64,000 nt of DNA from Rhodocyclaceae bacterium (GTDB taxonomy: Bacteria; Pseudomonadota; Gammaproteobacteria; Burkholderiales; Rhodocyclaceae): assembly GCA_030824115.1 (NCBI GenBank), contig JAVBYI010000008.1, positions 248,001-312,000 of the forward strand, written 5' to 3'. This document shows, one piece after another, positions 43,998 to 52,503 of this stretch (its first letter is position 1; the number at the start of each line of letters is the position of its first letter). The notes beneath the pieces were generated by a model that saw only the letters and a list, made by a program, of their open reading frames with translations, was not told the origin of the DNA and did no database searches. The position numbers and the translations under genes are program-made.

Positions 43998-45173
43998 TCA
44001 AAGTCGTGCCGCAAGGATACCGGTGATCTCGTCGTCCGTCAGCACCACCGGATTGGTCTTCATGCTGCTGCCACGGCTGTTGGCGACAATCCTTGAAAAG
44101 TCGGCGCTGGTGATACGGCATTGGCCCAGGCGCGGCAGCGCGAGTTGTTCTTCCCACTGCCGCAGGGTGTCGACGAGATAAGTGCGGGCAGCGTCGCCAC
44201 TTAGCCCCTTCTGCATCGCGAAACGGCGGCCGATCTCGGCGTATTTTGGCAGGGCCGGGCTAGCGGGATCGCGCGCCTTGAGGGCGGCGATGTTGATCTC
44301 CGTAGCCGTGGCCACGAGCGTGCCGCAGGCCACCCCATGCGGGATCGGAAAGAAGGCGCCGAGCGGGGCGGCCAGCCCATGCACCGAACCGAGCCCGGTC
44401 TGCGCCAGACAGATGCCCGAGAGCAGCGCGGCATAGCTCATCTTCTCGCGCGCCTCAGCAGATTGTTCCGCGTAAAGCGATGGCAGGCTGTCCTTCACGG
44501 CCATGATGCCGGAGCGGGCAAGCGCATCGGTCATCGGGTTGCTGCGCGTCGAGACGAAGCTTTCCAGCAGTTGCGTGAAGGCATCCATGCCATCGGCAGC
44601 AATCAGCGCGGGCGGGCAGGTGGCGAGAAAGTCGGGATCGACAATCGCCCACTCGGCCATCAGCGCATCGTCGCGGAAGGACTTCTTGAACTGCCCTGCG
44701 AGCGACAGTACGGCGTTCTTGGTCGCCTCCGAGCCGGTGCCGGCGGTCGTCGGCACCGCAATGAAAGGCGTGGCCGGTCCCCGGTAAGGTAGTTCAGGGC
44801 CGACGCCTTCGAGATGATCCATCACCGAATTACCGGGCTTGAGCAGGCCGGCAATGGCCTTGGCGGCATCGAGGGCCGAACCGCCGCCGATGCCGATCAC
44901 CGCATCGAAATTGTCCTGGCGCAACGCGGCCACGGTCGTGTCGATAAATGTCGGCGCTGGCTCGACGGCAATGGTGACGACTTCCCAATCGATGCCACGG
45001 GTCTTGAGGGCGTTGAAGAGCCAACTGGCCTGTGCGGAGGCGAGAAAGCTGTGTGCGCCAGTGACCAGCAACAGGCGTTGGCCGTAGCCGGCGGCGATTT
45101 CTGGCAGCTTGCGAAAGACGCCGCTGCCAAACTCGATGCGGGGCAGGCGGGCAATGGAGAAGGGCAGGATCAT
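43998..45173 (-). CDS. iron-containing (group III) alcohol dehydrogenase family protein
   Basis: A 391-aa NAD(P)-dependent dehydrogenase. The nucleotide loop is GIGGGSALDAAKAI and the family segment VPTTAGTGSEATKNAVL is present. Metal ligands: the Asp in DGMDAFTQ and two His in SVHGLAAP and IPHGVACG are seen, while the usual His after the Asp is Gln, a variant found in part of the family. Two degenerate 24-bp repeats fall in it (encoding TSADF and PAPTF). It is divergent from the FNR gene with 44 bases between them. Substrate unknown. Confidence 0.9.
   Translation of the reverse strand: MILPFSIARLPRIEFGSGVFRKLPEIAAGYGQRLLLVTGAHSFLASAQASWLFNALKTRGIDWEVVTIAVEPAPTFIDTTVAALRQDNFDAVIGIGGGSALDAAKAIAGLLKPGNSVMDHLEGVGPELPYRGPATPFIAVPTTAGTGSEATKNAVLSLAGQFKKSFRDDALMAEWAIVDPDFLATCPPALIAADGMDAFTQLLESFVSTRSNPMTDALARSGIMAVKDSLPSLYAEQSAEAREKMSYAALLSGICLAQTGLGSVHGLAAPLGAFFPIPHGVACGTLVATATEINIAALKARDPASPALPKYAEIGRRFAMQKGLSGDAARTYLVDTLRQWEEQLALPRLGQCRITSADFSRIVANSRGSSMKTNPVVLTDDEITGILAARL
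44096..44119 (-). repeat. dispersed 24-bp repeat, copy 9 (in iron ADH, diverged)
   Basis: Four differences from consensus, core AAAAGTCGGCGCTGG intact. Read as RITSADF. It coincides with a C-terminal region that looks native for the family, so chance or adaptation cannot be excluded. Confidence 0.5.
44946..44969 (-). repeat. dispersed 24-bp repeat, copy 10 (in iron ADH, diverged)
   Basis: Three differences from consensus; read as VEPAPTF in the N-terminal domain. Confidence 0.55.
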
Positions 45174-45217
45174 TCGGGTATTATCGCCACAAAAATCAAC
45201 ATCGAAAGGTCAAAAAG

Positions 45218-46072
45218 ATGTCTGCAGCGCAGCAACCCGCCTCCTCCAAACAATACGTCGCCACGCTGGTGCGTTCCGAACGGATTACCCCGGTGACCTC
45301 CAGCGAAGATGTGCGTCACATGGTTTTTCGTCGCGACGACCTGTCGTTCGATTGCCGCATGGGCCAGTGCGTGCGCGTGATGGCGCCCGGTCAGTATGGC
45401 AACAAAGTGCATCCGCGCCTCTATCTGGTGGCCGACAATGTGGTCGAACGCGATGGCGGCATCGAGTTCGCCATCTGCGTCAAGCGCCACAGCTACATTG
45501 ATGACTTCAATGGCGAGCGCTACCCCGGCATCTGCTCGAACTTCCTGTGTGATTTACCGGTCGGCGCGCAGGTTGAATTCGCTGGCCCCTACGGTTATCC
45601 GTATGCGATGCCGGAAAACCGCAAGGCCAACATCCTCATGATCGGCATGGGCACCGGCATTGCGCCGTTCCGCGCGCTGATCCGTACCATCTACGAGAAG
45701 TATGGCAGTTGGGATGGCAAGGTGCGTTTGTTCTACGGCGCCAAGACCGGCCTCGACATGCTTTACATGAATGACGAAAACAAAGACCTGTCGCAGTACG
45801 TCTACCAGCCCACCTTCAAGGCCTTCCAGGCCATCAGCCCGCGTCCCGCCTTTGATGCGCCGGTCGAACTTGACAAGGCCATCGCCCAGAATGCCGGCGA
45901 AGTCTGGGAGATGCTACAAGCGCCCGATACCTACCTGTATCTGGCTGGCGTGGACGAGATGTTCCCGCGCGTCGAGCGGGCACTGGTTGACATGATCGGC
46001 TCCGAACAGACATGGCATGAAATCAAGGATTCCATGAAGGCCAGTGGCCGCTGGAACGAGGTGCTGTACTAG
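45218..46072 (+). CDS. fpr: ferredoxin-NADP reductase
   Basis: A 284-aa FAD/NADP oxidoreductase of the plant-type FNR fold. The FAD-binding segment is HPRLYLVADN, the pyridine-nucleotide loop is ILMIGMGTGIAPFRALI, and the chain ends in a C-terminal Tyr (WNEVLY), the stacking residue of this class. It shuttles electrons between ferredoxin and NADP(H) in the cytoplasm. It shares a short intergenic region with the divergent ADH gene and its end overlaps the convergent CorC-like gene by 4 bases. Confidence 0.88.
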   Translation: MSAAQQPASSKQYVATLVRSERITPVTSSEDVRHMVFRRDDLSFDCRMGQCVRVMAPGQYGNKVHPRLYLVADNVVERDGGIEFAICVKRHSYIDDFNGERYPGICSNFLCDLPVGAQVEFAGPYGYPYAMPENRKANILMIGMGTGIAPFRALIRTIYEKYGSWDGKVRLFYGAKTGLDMLYMNDENKDLSQYVYQPTFKAFQAISPRPAFDAPVELDKAIAQNAGEVWEMLQAPDTYLYLAGVDEMFPRVERALVDMIGSEQTWHEIKDSMKASGRWNEVLY

Positions 46073-47409
46073 CCTGAGGCGGTTTCGGTTCCACCTGCAG
46101 CGCCACCGTTTTCGGTGGCGTTTGCATTTTCGGGCAGGCGCGAAGCCAAGACCTTGTCGACACGCTTGCCGTCGAGATCAACCACTTCCAGTCGCCAGCC
46201 TTCCCAGTCGGCGTGATCGCTGCTTTGCGGCAGGCGGCCGAGCAGATACATCATCAGGCCGGACAGCGTGTGATAGCGGCCCTTGTCTTCCTCGGGCACG
46301 GCCTTGAGTTCGAGACGGTCCTTGAGTTCCGGCACAGGGATCAGGCCGTCGAGCAGCCACGAGCCGTCCTCGCGCTGTACCGCCCAGGCATCCTCTTCCT
46401 TGCGCGGCTTGAATTCGCCGGTGACGGCTTCGAGGACGTCCTGCAGCGTGACCAGACCCTGCACTTCACCATACTCATCCACCACCAGCACCATCTGCAT
46501 GCCGGAGGCGCGGAAATGACCGAGCAGGTCCATGCCGTTGAGTGTCTCGGGCACGAACACCGCTGGCTGGAGCTGCGAGGCCAGATTGGTGTCGCCGCCC
46601 TTGAGTTTCTGGTTCAGCAACTGCTTGGCATTGACGATGCCCAGCACATCGTGCAGGCCGCCGCGACAGACGGGAAAGCGCGAGTGGTCGGTAGTGGCGA
46701 CCCACTGCAGGTTTTCTTCGAGGGGACGTTCGACATCCAGGTAGACAATGTCGGCGCGCGGAATCATCAGCGAACCGATCTGCCGGTCGTCGAGGCGGAA
46801 CACATTGCGCACCATCTCGCGTTCCTGATCCTCGATGACACCGGCCTCCGAGCCTTCCTCGATCATGGCGTGGATTTCTTCCTCGGTCACGCTTTGGCCG
46901 GGCTGCTCGCGCTGGCCCATGAGGCGCAGGATGGCATCGGTCGAGAATGACAGCAGGCGCACAAAGGGACGGGTGAACAGGGCGAGGAAGCGCATCGGGC
47001 GCGCCACCAGGCAGGCGATGCCTTCCGGGTTGAACTGACCGATGCGCTTGGGTACCAGTTCGCCCACCACAATGGAAATGTAGGTGATGACGATAACCAC
47101 CAGGGCCGTCGAGACGATGCTGCTGACCTCGGCCTCCATGCCGTGCCGGGTCAGCCAGACGGCAAAGGGTTCTGCCAGCACGGCCTCACCGACGATACCG
47201 TTAAGGATGCCGATCGAGGTGATGCCGATCTGGACAGTGGAGAGGAAGCGGGTAGGTTCGTCGTGAAGCTCGATGGCGACGTCTGCAGAGGTCTCGCCAT
47301 CTTCGGCCAGCTTGGCGAGGCGTGCGCGGCGCGCCGTTACCAGGGCAATTTCGGACATGGCGAAAACGCCATTCAGCAGAACAAGGGCAATCAGGAACAG
47401 GACTTCCAT
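46069..47409 (-). CDS. CorC/HlyC (UPF0053) family membrane protein with CBS pair
   Basis: About 446 aa. Order: DUF21 membrane domain (about residues 1-190, opening EVLFLIALVLLNGVFAMSEI), a CBS pair (about 205-330; IPRADIVYLDVERP, VVDEYGEVQGLVTLQDVLEA), and a C-terminal CorC_HlyC domain (DGLIPVPELKDRL). Such proteins are linked to magnesium or cobalt efflux or membrane-stress resistance; the cation is not clear. ATG 47409 places the first membrane segment at the N-terminus; a TTG at 47442 would add 11 residues. Confidence 0.87.
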   Translation of the reverse strand: MEVLFLIALVLLNGVFAMSEIALVTARRARLAKLAEDGETSADVAIELHDEPTRFLSTVQIGITSIGILNGIVGEAVLAEPFAVWLTRHGMEAEVSSIVSTALVVIVITYISIVVGELVPKRIGQFNPEGIACLVARPMRFLALFTRPFVRLLSFSTDAILRLMGQREQPGQSVTEEEIHAMIEEGSEAGVIEDQEREMVRNVFRLDDRQIGSLMIPRADIVYLDVERPLEENLQWVATTDHSRFPVCRGGLHDVLGIVNAKQLLNQKLKGGDTNLASQLQPAVFVPETLNGMDLLGHFRASGMQMVLVVDEYGEVQGLVTLQDVLEAVTGEFKPRKEEDAWAVQREDGSWLLDGLIPVPELKDRLELKAVPEEDKGRYHTLSGLMMYLLGRLPQSSDHADWEGWRLEVVDLDGKRVDKVLASRLPENANATENGGAAGGTETASG

Positions 47410-47488
47410 ACAGGTAGCCGATGGGTCCGTAGACGTCGGCAATCAATGCGGGAGGGCTATTGTCCCCGAATCGCCCGTCTTTGTCATT

Positions 47489-48832
47489 TCAAGGCAGCAA
47501 GCTCAAGCCAAGTCCGAGCGCTGCACAGGCGCCGATGACCCTGATGATGTCCTGCTTGTACTTCCATAGCGCGAGGAAAGCCGCCACTGCAATCAGTATG
47601 GGGAGCCATTCAAACGGTGCAGCGAAGGGATCGGCATCCGTCGCTTTGGGCCAGAAGGTATGCCACGCAAAGAATACGGCGAGGTTGAGAATGACGCCGA
47701 CGACGGCGGCTGTGATGGCGGTGAGCGGCGCGGTGAATTTAAGTTCGCCGCGTGTCGCTTCAACCAGCGGGCCGCCGGCGATGATGAACCAGAAGCTCGG
47801 CAGGAAGGTGAAGAAGGTGGCGACCGTGGCGCCCGCCAATCCTGAATAGGCTGCCGCGACTGGATCGCCCAGCACGGATTTGGTGACGCCGCCGATGTAG
47901 CCGACCCAGGTGACGATCATGATCAGCGGGCCGGGCGTGGTTTCGCCCAGCGCCAGGCCATCCATCATCTGCGGGCCGGTCAGCCAGCCGAAGTGCTCGA
48001 CGGCGCCCTGATAGACATAGGGCAGCACGGCATAGGCGCCGCCGATGGTGAGGAAAGCGGCCTTGAGGAAGAATTCGCCCATGTGGAACAGGTCGGCGCT
48101 GCCGCCGAGTGTGCCGAGTGCGACGGCACCGATAATTGCGAACAGCAGGGTCGTGACGGTGAACTTCGCCCAGCTAAAACGGGCATGCGCCGGGGGCGGC
48201 GTGTCGTCGTCGATGAGGGCCGGGCCGTACTGTTGGTTGGCAGCACCATGGCCGCCGCCGCCCTTGAACTTGGCCGGCAGCCACTTGCCGCCGATGGCGC
48301 CCAGAAGGGCCGCCGTCAGCACAATCCACGGGAAGCCGATATCGAGAAAGAAGATGCCGACGAAGGCCAGCGCGGCAAGCGTGCCGAGTACGCCGTTTTT
48401 GATCGCCTTCGAACCGATGCGCCAGGCGGCAAACAGCACCACGGCGACCACGGCCGGCTTGATCGCGTAGAAGATGCCTTGCACCGCCGGCACATCACCA
48501 AAGTTGAGATAGACGCCCGCCAGCACCGACAGCAGGAGGAAGGCGGGCAGGAAGAACAGCACGCCGGCCATCATCGCGCCCTTGATGCCGTGCATCAGCC
48601 AGCTGATGTAGATGGCCAGTTGAATCGCCTCCGGCCCCGGCAGCAGCATGCAGTAGTTGAGGGCATGGAGGAATCGGTGCTCGGAAATCCAGCGGCGCTT
48701 TTCCACCAGCTCCTGATGCATCATCGAAATCTGGCCGGCCGGGCCGCCGAAGCTGATGAAGCCGAGTTTGAGCCAGTAGCCGGCGGCTTCGCGAAATGTC
48801 GGCGCTGGCGGGACGGCGTCAGTGGCAGTCAT
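47489..48832 (-). CDS. chrA: ChrA chromate transporter
   Basis: A 447-aa CHR-superfamily exporter with two homologous halves. The first half has SFGGPAGQISMMHQELVEKRRWI; the second has IGGAYAVLPYVYQGAVEHFGWL and GLALGETTPGPLIMIVTWVG. It should move chromate out of the cell. Its start overlaps the end of chrB by 4 bases. A 24-bp repeat at the 5' end encodes PPAPTFREA, part of the N-terminal tail before the first conserved helix. Confidence 0.93.
   Translation of the reverse strand: MTATDAVPPAPTFREAAGYWLKLGFISFGGPAGQISMMHQELVEKRRWISEHRFLHALNYCMLLPGPEAIQLAIYISWLMHGIKGAMMAGVLFFLPAFLLLSVLAGVYLNFGDVPAVQGIFYAIKPAVVAVVLFAAWRIGSKAIKNGVLGTLAALAFVGIFFLDIGFPWIVLTAALLGAIGGKWLPAKFKGGGGHGAANQQYGPALIDDDTPPPAHARFSWAKFTVTTLLFAIIGAVALGTLGGSADLFHMGEFFLKAAFLTIGGAYAVLPYVYQGAVEHFGWLTGPQMMDGLALGETTPGPLIMIVTWVGYIGGVTKSVLGDPVAAAYSGLAGATVATFFTFLPSFWFIIAGGPLVEATRGELKFTAPLTAITAAVVGVILNLAVFFAWHTFWPKATDADPFAAPFEWLPILIAVAAFLALWKYKQDIIRVIGACAALGLGLSLLP
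48794..48817 (-). repeat. dispersed 24-bp repeat, copy 11 (in chrA)
   Basis: Two differences from consensus. Located five codons after the chrA start, read as AVPPAPTF. Confidence 0.78.
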
Positions 48833-49743
48833 CGTGATTCCTGAAGGTAATGTTGGTAGAGGCCGTCGAAGACATGGCTTGCTTCGCTGAGCAGTTGATC
48901 GTCATTTGGCGCGGCGGTACGCAGACCCGTCAGCACGGCTTCAATGCCCGCTGCTGCGGCGACCGGTACGCCGCCGACATCGAGGCAATGAACGATGGCG
49001 CCCATGCGGGCAAGGGCCGGATCGGTGTCGAGGCCAAAACTGGCCGCCAGCACTTCGAAGGTGACACGTTCGCCGACGTGGGTGAAGGCGGCGCCGTCGA
49101 AATCGAAACCGAGCGCATCGGCCGGACAGTCGGCGGGCTGGTCTAGCCAGAGAAAGTCTGCATGCAGGTCGATGAAGCGGCGGATCAGCCAGGCCGAGGC
49201 CATGCGGTCCACCCACAGGTGTTTGCGCGTCGCCCAGGTACGTCCTGAAAAGTCGGCGCTGGAAAGACGGCCTATGGTCGTTGTCGTGGCCTTGGGTTCA
49301 TCGGGAGACAGGCGTGCCGCAAATTCGGTTAGGGCGATACGGGCCTGCTCCTGCGCAGCCGCAGGAAAGTAGTCGGTACTCACCAGCGCAGCAAAGTCAC
49401 GTTGCAGGCGGCGCAGGGATTTCTCGTCGAGGGGGGCGCTGCGGAGGGCCTCAACCAGCGTGCCGTAATCCGCGCTGCGATCGAACAGCTGGCGAAAGCT
49501 CACGTCCTGTGCGCCGTTGGCGGCGATGTGCAGCACCTCGGCGCTGCCTTCGGCCTTGCGGACGTCCTCGGCGAGCGCCTGCATGGCCGCATCGGCGGCT
49601 TCCTTGGCGGGCAGCAGATAGACCCCGTCACGCAGTGTGGCGCACCCCAGCACTTTGAGCGAGCGCCAAAGCCGCATGCGTGCCGCCTTGTTGCGGGCGG
49701 GCAGGCTGGTGACGAGGGCGAGCCATTCGACGAGTTCTATCAT
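48829..49743 (-). CDS. chrB: ChrB chromate-sensing regulator
   Basis: A 304-aa protein. The N-terminal part (about 1-130; WLALVTSLPARNKAARMRLWRSL) is the regulator half, and the C-terminal ChrB domain has RTWATRKHLWVDRMASAWLI and a later VGERVTFEVLAASFGLD. It is thought to control chrA and to be chromate-responsive. A 24-bp repeat encodes LSSADFSGR at the junction of the two domains. It is divergent from the oxidoreductase at 49867, and candidate operator sequences overlap its start codon. Confidence 0.92.
   Translation of the reverse strand: MIELVEWLALVTSLPARNKAARMRLWRSLKVLGCATLRDGVYLLPAKEAADAAMQALAEDVRKAEGSAEVLHIAANGAQDVSFRQLFDRSADYGTLVEALRSAPLDEKSLRRLQRDFAALVSTDYFPAAAQEQARIALTEFAARLSPDEPKATTTTIGRLSSADFSGRTWATRKHLWVDRMASAWLIRRFIDLHADFLWLDQPADCPADALGFDFDGAAFTHVGERVTFEVLAASFGLDTDPALARMGAIVHCLDVGGVPVAAAAGIEAVLTGLRTAAPNDDQLLSEASHVFDGLYQHYLQESR
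49248..49271 (-). repeat. dispersed 24-bp repeat, copy 12 (in chrB)
   Basis: Two differences from consensus, read as RLSSADFS at the linker before the C-terminal ChrB domain. Confidence 0.78.
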
Positions 49744-49770
49744 GTAGATAACTCTACTTTAATGTAGATA
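49743..49770. promoter_or_regulatory. candidate ChrB operator with repeated TGTAGATA boxes
   Basis: TGTAGATA occurs at 49743-49750, overlapping the chrB start codon, and again at 49763-49770, 20 bases on, about two helical turns. The first box is also part of the inverted repeat GTAGA-TAAC-TCTAC (49744-49757). The same 8-mer, in reverse complement, occurs in the mazEF operator at 35.1 kb. Confidence 0.45.
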
Positions 49771-49866
49771 TATTTACAAGTACTTTTTGCGGCACGTGTC
49801 GGCACGATTGGCCCAGTGCCGATTGGGTATCATCATCCAAACAAAAAATACGAGGAGCAGCCCGGT

Positions 49867-51339
49867 ATGTCCCAACGATTGACCCTGTCGCGTGCGGCGC
49901 ATCTGATCGGTGTGACGCGGGCCGTGCTGCAGAAGCAGATTGCCTCGGGTGAACTGCCGTCTTTCGATGGCTGCGTGTCGGCCGAGGATTTGCAGCGTGT
50001 CTATCCCGATTTGAAGCTGGAGGACTCCGGTGCGTTCGAACGCATCACCAAGATTCGCGAAGAGGCCTTCGGCAAGCGCATCCGCGAGCGCGTGTTGCCG
50101 AATCAGGAAATCCTTGCGCAGCGCCTGGCCGCGCAGAGCGAAGAGTTGGAGGATGTGCGCCGTCATCTGGCGCATTATCACGACCTGATTGAGGCGTTGC
50201 GCGAGCGCATCGATCACATCGGCAGCGCTTCGGCAGCCGAGCAGATTGCCGACCTTGCTGCTTTTCTGGATGTCAGTCTCGCCAGGGTGTTGGGCAGCGA
50301 GGAACCGACTGACTCGATTCAGGTGATGGACAATGTGCTGCGCGTCATGTCCGCGCATGTCACCGTCAAGCCGTCCGGCCACGAGTTCTTTGTCGAAGGT
50401 AGCGAGACGGTGCTGCAGGCGGCGCTGCGGGCCGGTCTGGCGCCGTCCTACGGCTGCGGCAACGGCAACTGCGGCCTGTGCAAGGCGCGCATCATCTCGG
50501 GTCAGACGCAGCAGGTCCAGCAAAGCGACTATCCGCTCTCGGCCAACGAGCGCACGCAAGGCTATGCGCTGCTGTGTTCGCATACGGCGGTATCGGATCT
50601 GGTGATCGAGATGCTTGAAGCGAATGCGCCCGATGACATTCCGCAGCAGGAGATCGTGGTCAAGGTGCGCAGCGTGGCGGCACTGACGCCCGACATCATG
50701 CTGCTGCATTTGCAGACGCCGCGCAGCAGTCGCCTGCGCTTTTTGGCCGGCCAGCGCGTCGCGCTCTCGGTCACCGGCAGCACGGCTAATTTTCGCGGCG
50801 AGTACGCGATTGCTTCCTGCCCCTGCGATGACCGCAATGTGCTGCTGCATGTCTGCCGTGATGAGGACGATGCCTTTGCCAGCCGCCTGTTCGCCGGGGC
50901 GATCAAGGCCAACGATGCGGTCAGCCTGTTTGGCCCCTTCGGTGATTTCGTGCTGCAGAAGGATTCGCCCAACGATAGCCTCTTCGTGGTTTGCGATAGC
51001 GGCTTTGCGCCGGTCAAGAGTTTGATCGAACATGCGGTGTCCGCTGACCTGCCGGGTGCCTTGCGCTTGATCTGGGCAGCGACGCGCGCCGATGGCCACT
51101 ATCTGGAAAACCAGTGCCGCGCCTGGGCCGACGCTATCGAGACCTTCAGTTACGTGACGCTGATGGCCGAGTCGCCCGGCGTGGCCGGCACCTTGGCGGC
51201 CGAGCGGGCGCTGGCCGACGAGGACATCCAGACGCGAGACGTGTATGTCGTTGGTCCGCCGGACTTCGTCGAGGCGGCACATCGGCGCCTCGTTACGGCA
51301 GGTTTGCCGGCCGCTCAATTGCGTGTCGAGGTGTTGTGA
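49867..51339 (+). CDS. HTH-like / [2Fe-2S] ferredoxin / FAD-NAD reductase fusion
   Basis: A 490-aa three-part protein. Residues 1-30 read like a MerR-type helix-turn-helix (TLSRAAHLIGVTRAVLQKQI), followed by a helical linker up to about 155. Next is a plant-type ferredoxin domain with C-x4-C-x2-C (YGCGNGNCGLCKARI) and a distant Cys (LLCSHTA). The rest is an FAD- and NAD-binding reductase (FRGEYAIASCPC; VVCDSGFAPVKSLIEHA), as in oxygenase reductases. GAGGAG precedes ATG 49867. It shares one base with the downstream MoxR gene. The electron acceptor is unknown. Confidence 0.83.
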   Translation: MSQRLTLSRAAHLIGVTRAVLQKQIASGELPSFDGCVSAEDLQRVYPDLKLEDSGAFERITKIREEAFGKRIRERVLPNQEILAQRLAAQSEELEDVRRHLAHYHDLIEALRERIDHIGSASAAEQIADLAAFLDVSLARVLGSEEPTDSIQVMDNVLRVMSAHVTVKPSGHEFFVEGSETVLQAALRAGLAPSYGCGNGNCGLCKARIISGQTQQVQQSDYPLSANERTQGYALLCSHTAVSDLVIEMLEANAPDDIPQQEIVVKVRSVAALTPDIMLLHLQTPRSSRLRFLAGQRVALSVTGSTANFRGEYAIASCPCDDRNVLLHVCRDEDDAFASRLFAGAIKANDAVSLFGPFGDFVLQKDSPNDSLFVVCDSGFAPVKSLIEHAVSADLPGALRLIWAATRADGHYLENQCRAWADAIETFSYVTLMAESPGVAGTLAAERALADEDIQTRDVYVVGPPDFVEAAHRRLVTAGLPAAQLRVEVL

Positions 51340-52391
51340 TGCGTCCTGCCCAGTTGGCCTTTATCCTCGACCGTGAATTCGAAAGTACCGCCGCCGGCCA
51401 CCACACGCCGGTCATGTTGTGGGGGCCGCCCGGTGTCGGCAAATCGCAGATCGTCGCCCAGGTGGCGGCGCGTCATGGCGTGCCGGTGATCGATATTCGT
51501 CTTTCGCAGATGGAACCTTCCGACCTGCGCGGCATCCCGTTTCGTGTCGATGAACGCGTCGAGTGGGCGATCCCGGCACTGCTGCCGGATGCGAATCGGC
51601 ACTGGCCGGCCGGCATCCTGTTCCTCGACGAGATTACTTCCGCACCGCCGGCCGTCTCGGCGGCAGCCTATCAGTTGATTCTGGATCGCAAGCTCGGCGA
51701 CTATCGCGTGCCGCCCGGCTGGGCGATCTTCGCTGCGGGCAATCGCCAGGGCGATCGTGGCGTGACGTATGCGATGCCGGCGCCGCTGGCCAACCGTTTC
51801 TCGCATTACGAAGTGGCGGTCAATCTCGACGACTGGGCGGCCTGGGCCTACGCGAACGGCATTGACGAGCGGTTGGTTGCCTTCCTGCGCTTCAAGCCCG
51901 AGCTGATTTTTGACTTTGATCCGGCGAAGAGTGCCGGTGGGGAAATGGCTTTCCCCAGTCCGCGCTCGTGGGAATTTGCCCACCGTGCGCTGCAGAAGTT
52001 TGGCGATCACCCCGAACTGTTGGTCGGTGCGCTGGCGGCCTGTGTGGGTCAGGCGGCGGGCATCGAATGCGCCGCTTTCATCGACAGCCTCGATCGCCTG
52101 CCCGATCTGGAAGCGATCTGTGCCGGCCAGAGCGTGGCTGTGCCGACCGAGATTGATCTGCAATATGCCGTCGCCGCTGCATTGGCCGGGCGGGCCATGC
52201 GCGTCCGCAATGAAGCCCGCGCAAAAGAAATCTGGGGCCACATCCTCGACTATGCGCAGCGTTTCCCGCAGCGCGAGATGGGCGTGATGCTGATCTCGGA
52301 CATGCATCGCGGCATCGGTCAGGCGCTGTTTGGCGTGCCGCAGTTCGCGGCGTGGGCGAATGCGGTGGCCGACATCATGCTTTATGAATGA
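51339..52391 (+). CDS. MoxR-family AAA ATPase
   Basis: A 350-aa ATPase. Walker A is WGPPGVGKSQIVAQV, Walker B is GILFLDEIT, and the sensor region has FAAGNRQGDRGVTYAMPAPL. MoxR proteins act as chaperones that insert cofactors or assemble complexes, normally together with a VWA-domain protein; the DUF2201/VWA gene at 55077 is the obvious partner, with one gene between them. Start and upstream stop overlap (TGATG), so it is coupled to the ferredoxin-reductase fusion, which could be its client. Confidence 0.9.
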   Translation: MRPAQLAFILDREFESTAAGHHTPVMLWGPPGVGKSQIVAQVAARHGVPVIDIRLSQMEPSDLRGIPFRVDERVEWAIPALLPDANRHWPAGILFLDEITSAPPAVSAAAYQLILDRKLGDYRVPPGWAIFAAGNRQGDRGVTYAMPAPLANRFSHYEVAVNLDDWAAWAYANGIDERLVAFLRFKPELIFDFDPAKSAGGEMAFPSPRSWEFAHRALQKFGDHPELLVGALAACVGQAAGIECAAFIDSLDRLPDLEAICAGQSVAVPTEIDLQYAVAAALAGRAMRVRNEARAKEIWGHILDYAQRFPQREMGVMLISDMHRGIGQALFGVPQFAAWANAVADIMLYE

Positions 52392-52413
52392 TCAGGATCA
52401 AGTCACCCTGATC
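52390..52413 (+). terminator. weak terminator-like hairpin after the MoxR gene
   Basis: GATCAGG and CCTGATC form a 7-base stem with a 10-base loop, followed by TTT. It starts within the MoxR stop codon. Short and without a real T-run, so uncertain. Confidence 0.35.
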
Positions 52414-52503
52414 TTTGGTCTGGTTACAATCCGGCCGTGGGTAATGGGCGGTTGCAACCGTAGTACATCGGCGACGACACGGTAACGACAGGGGAACTTT
52501 GGC

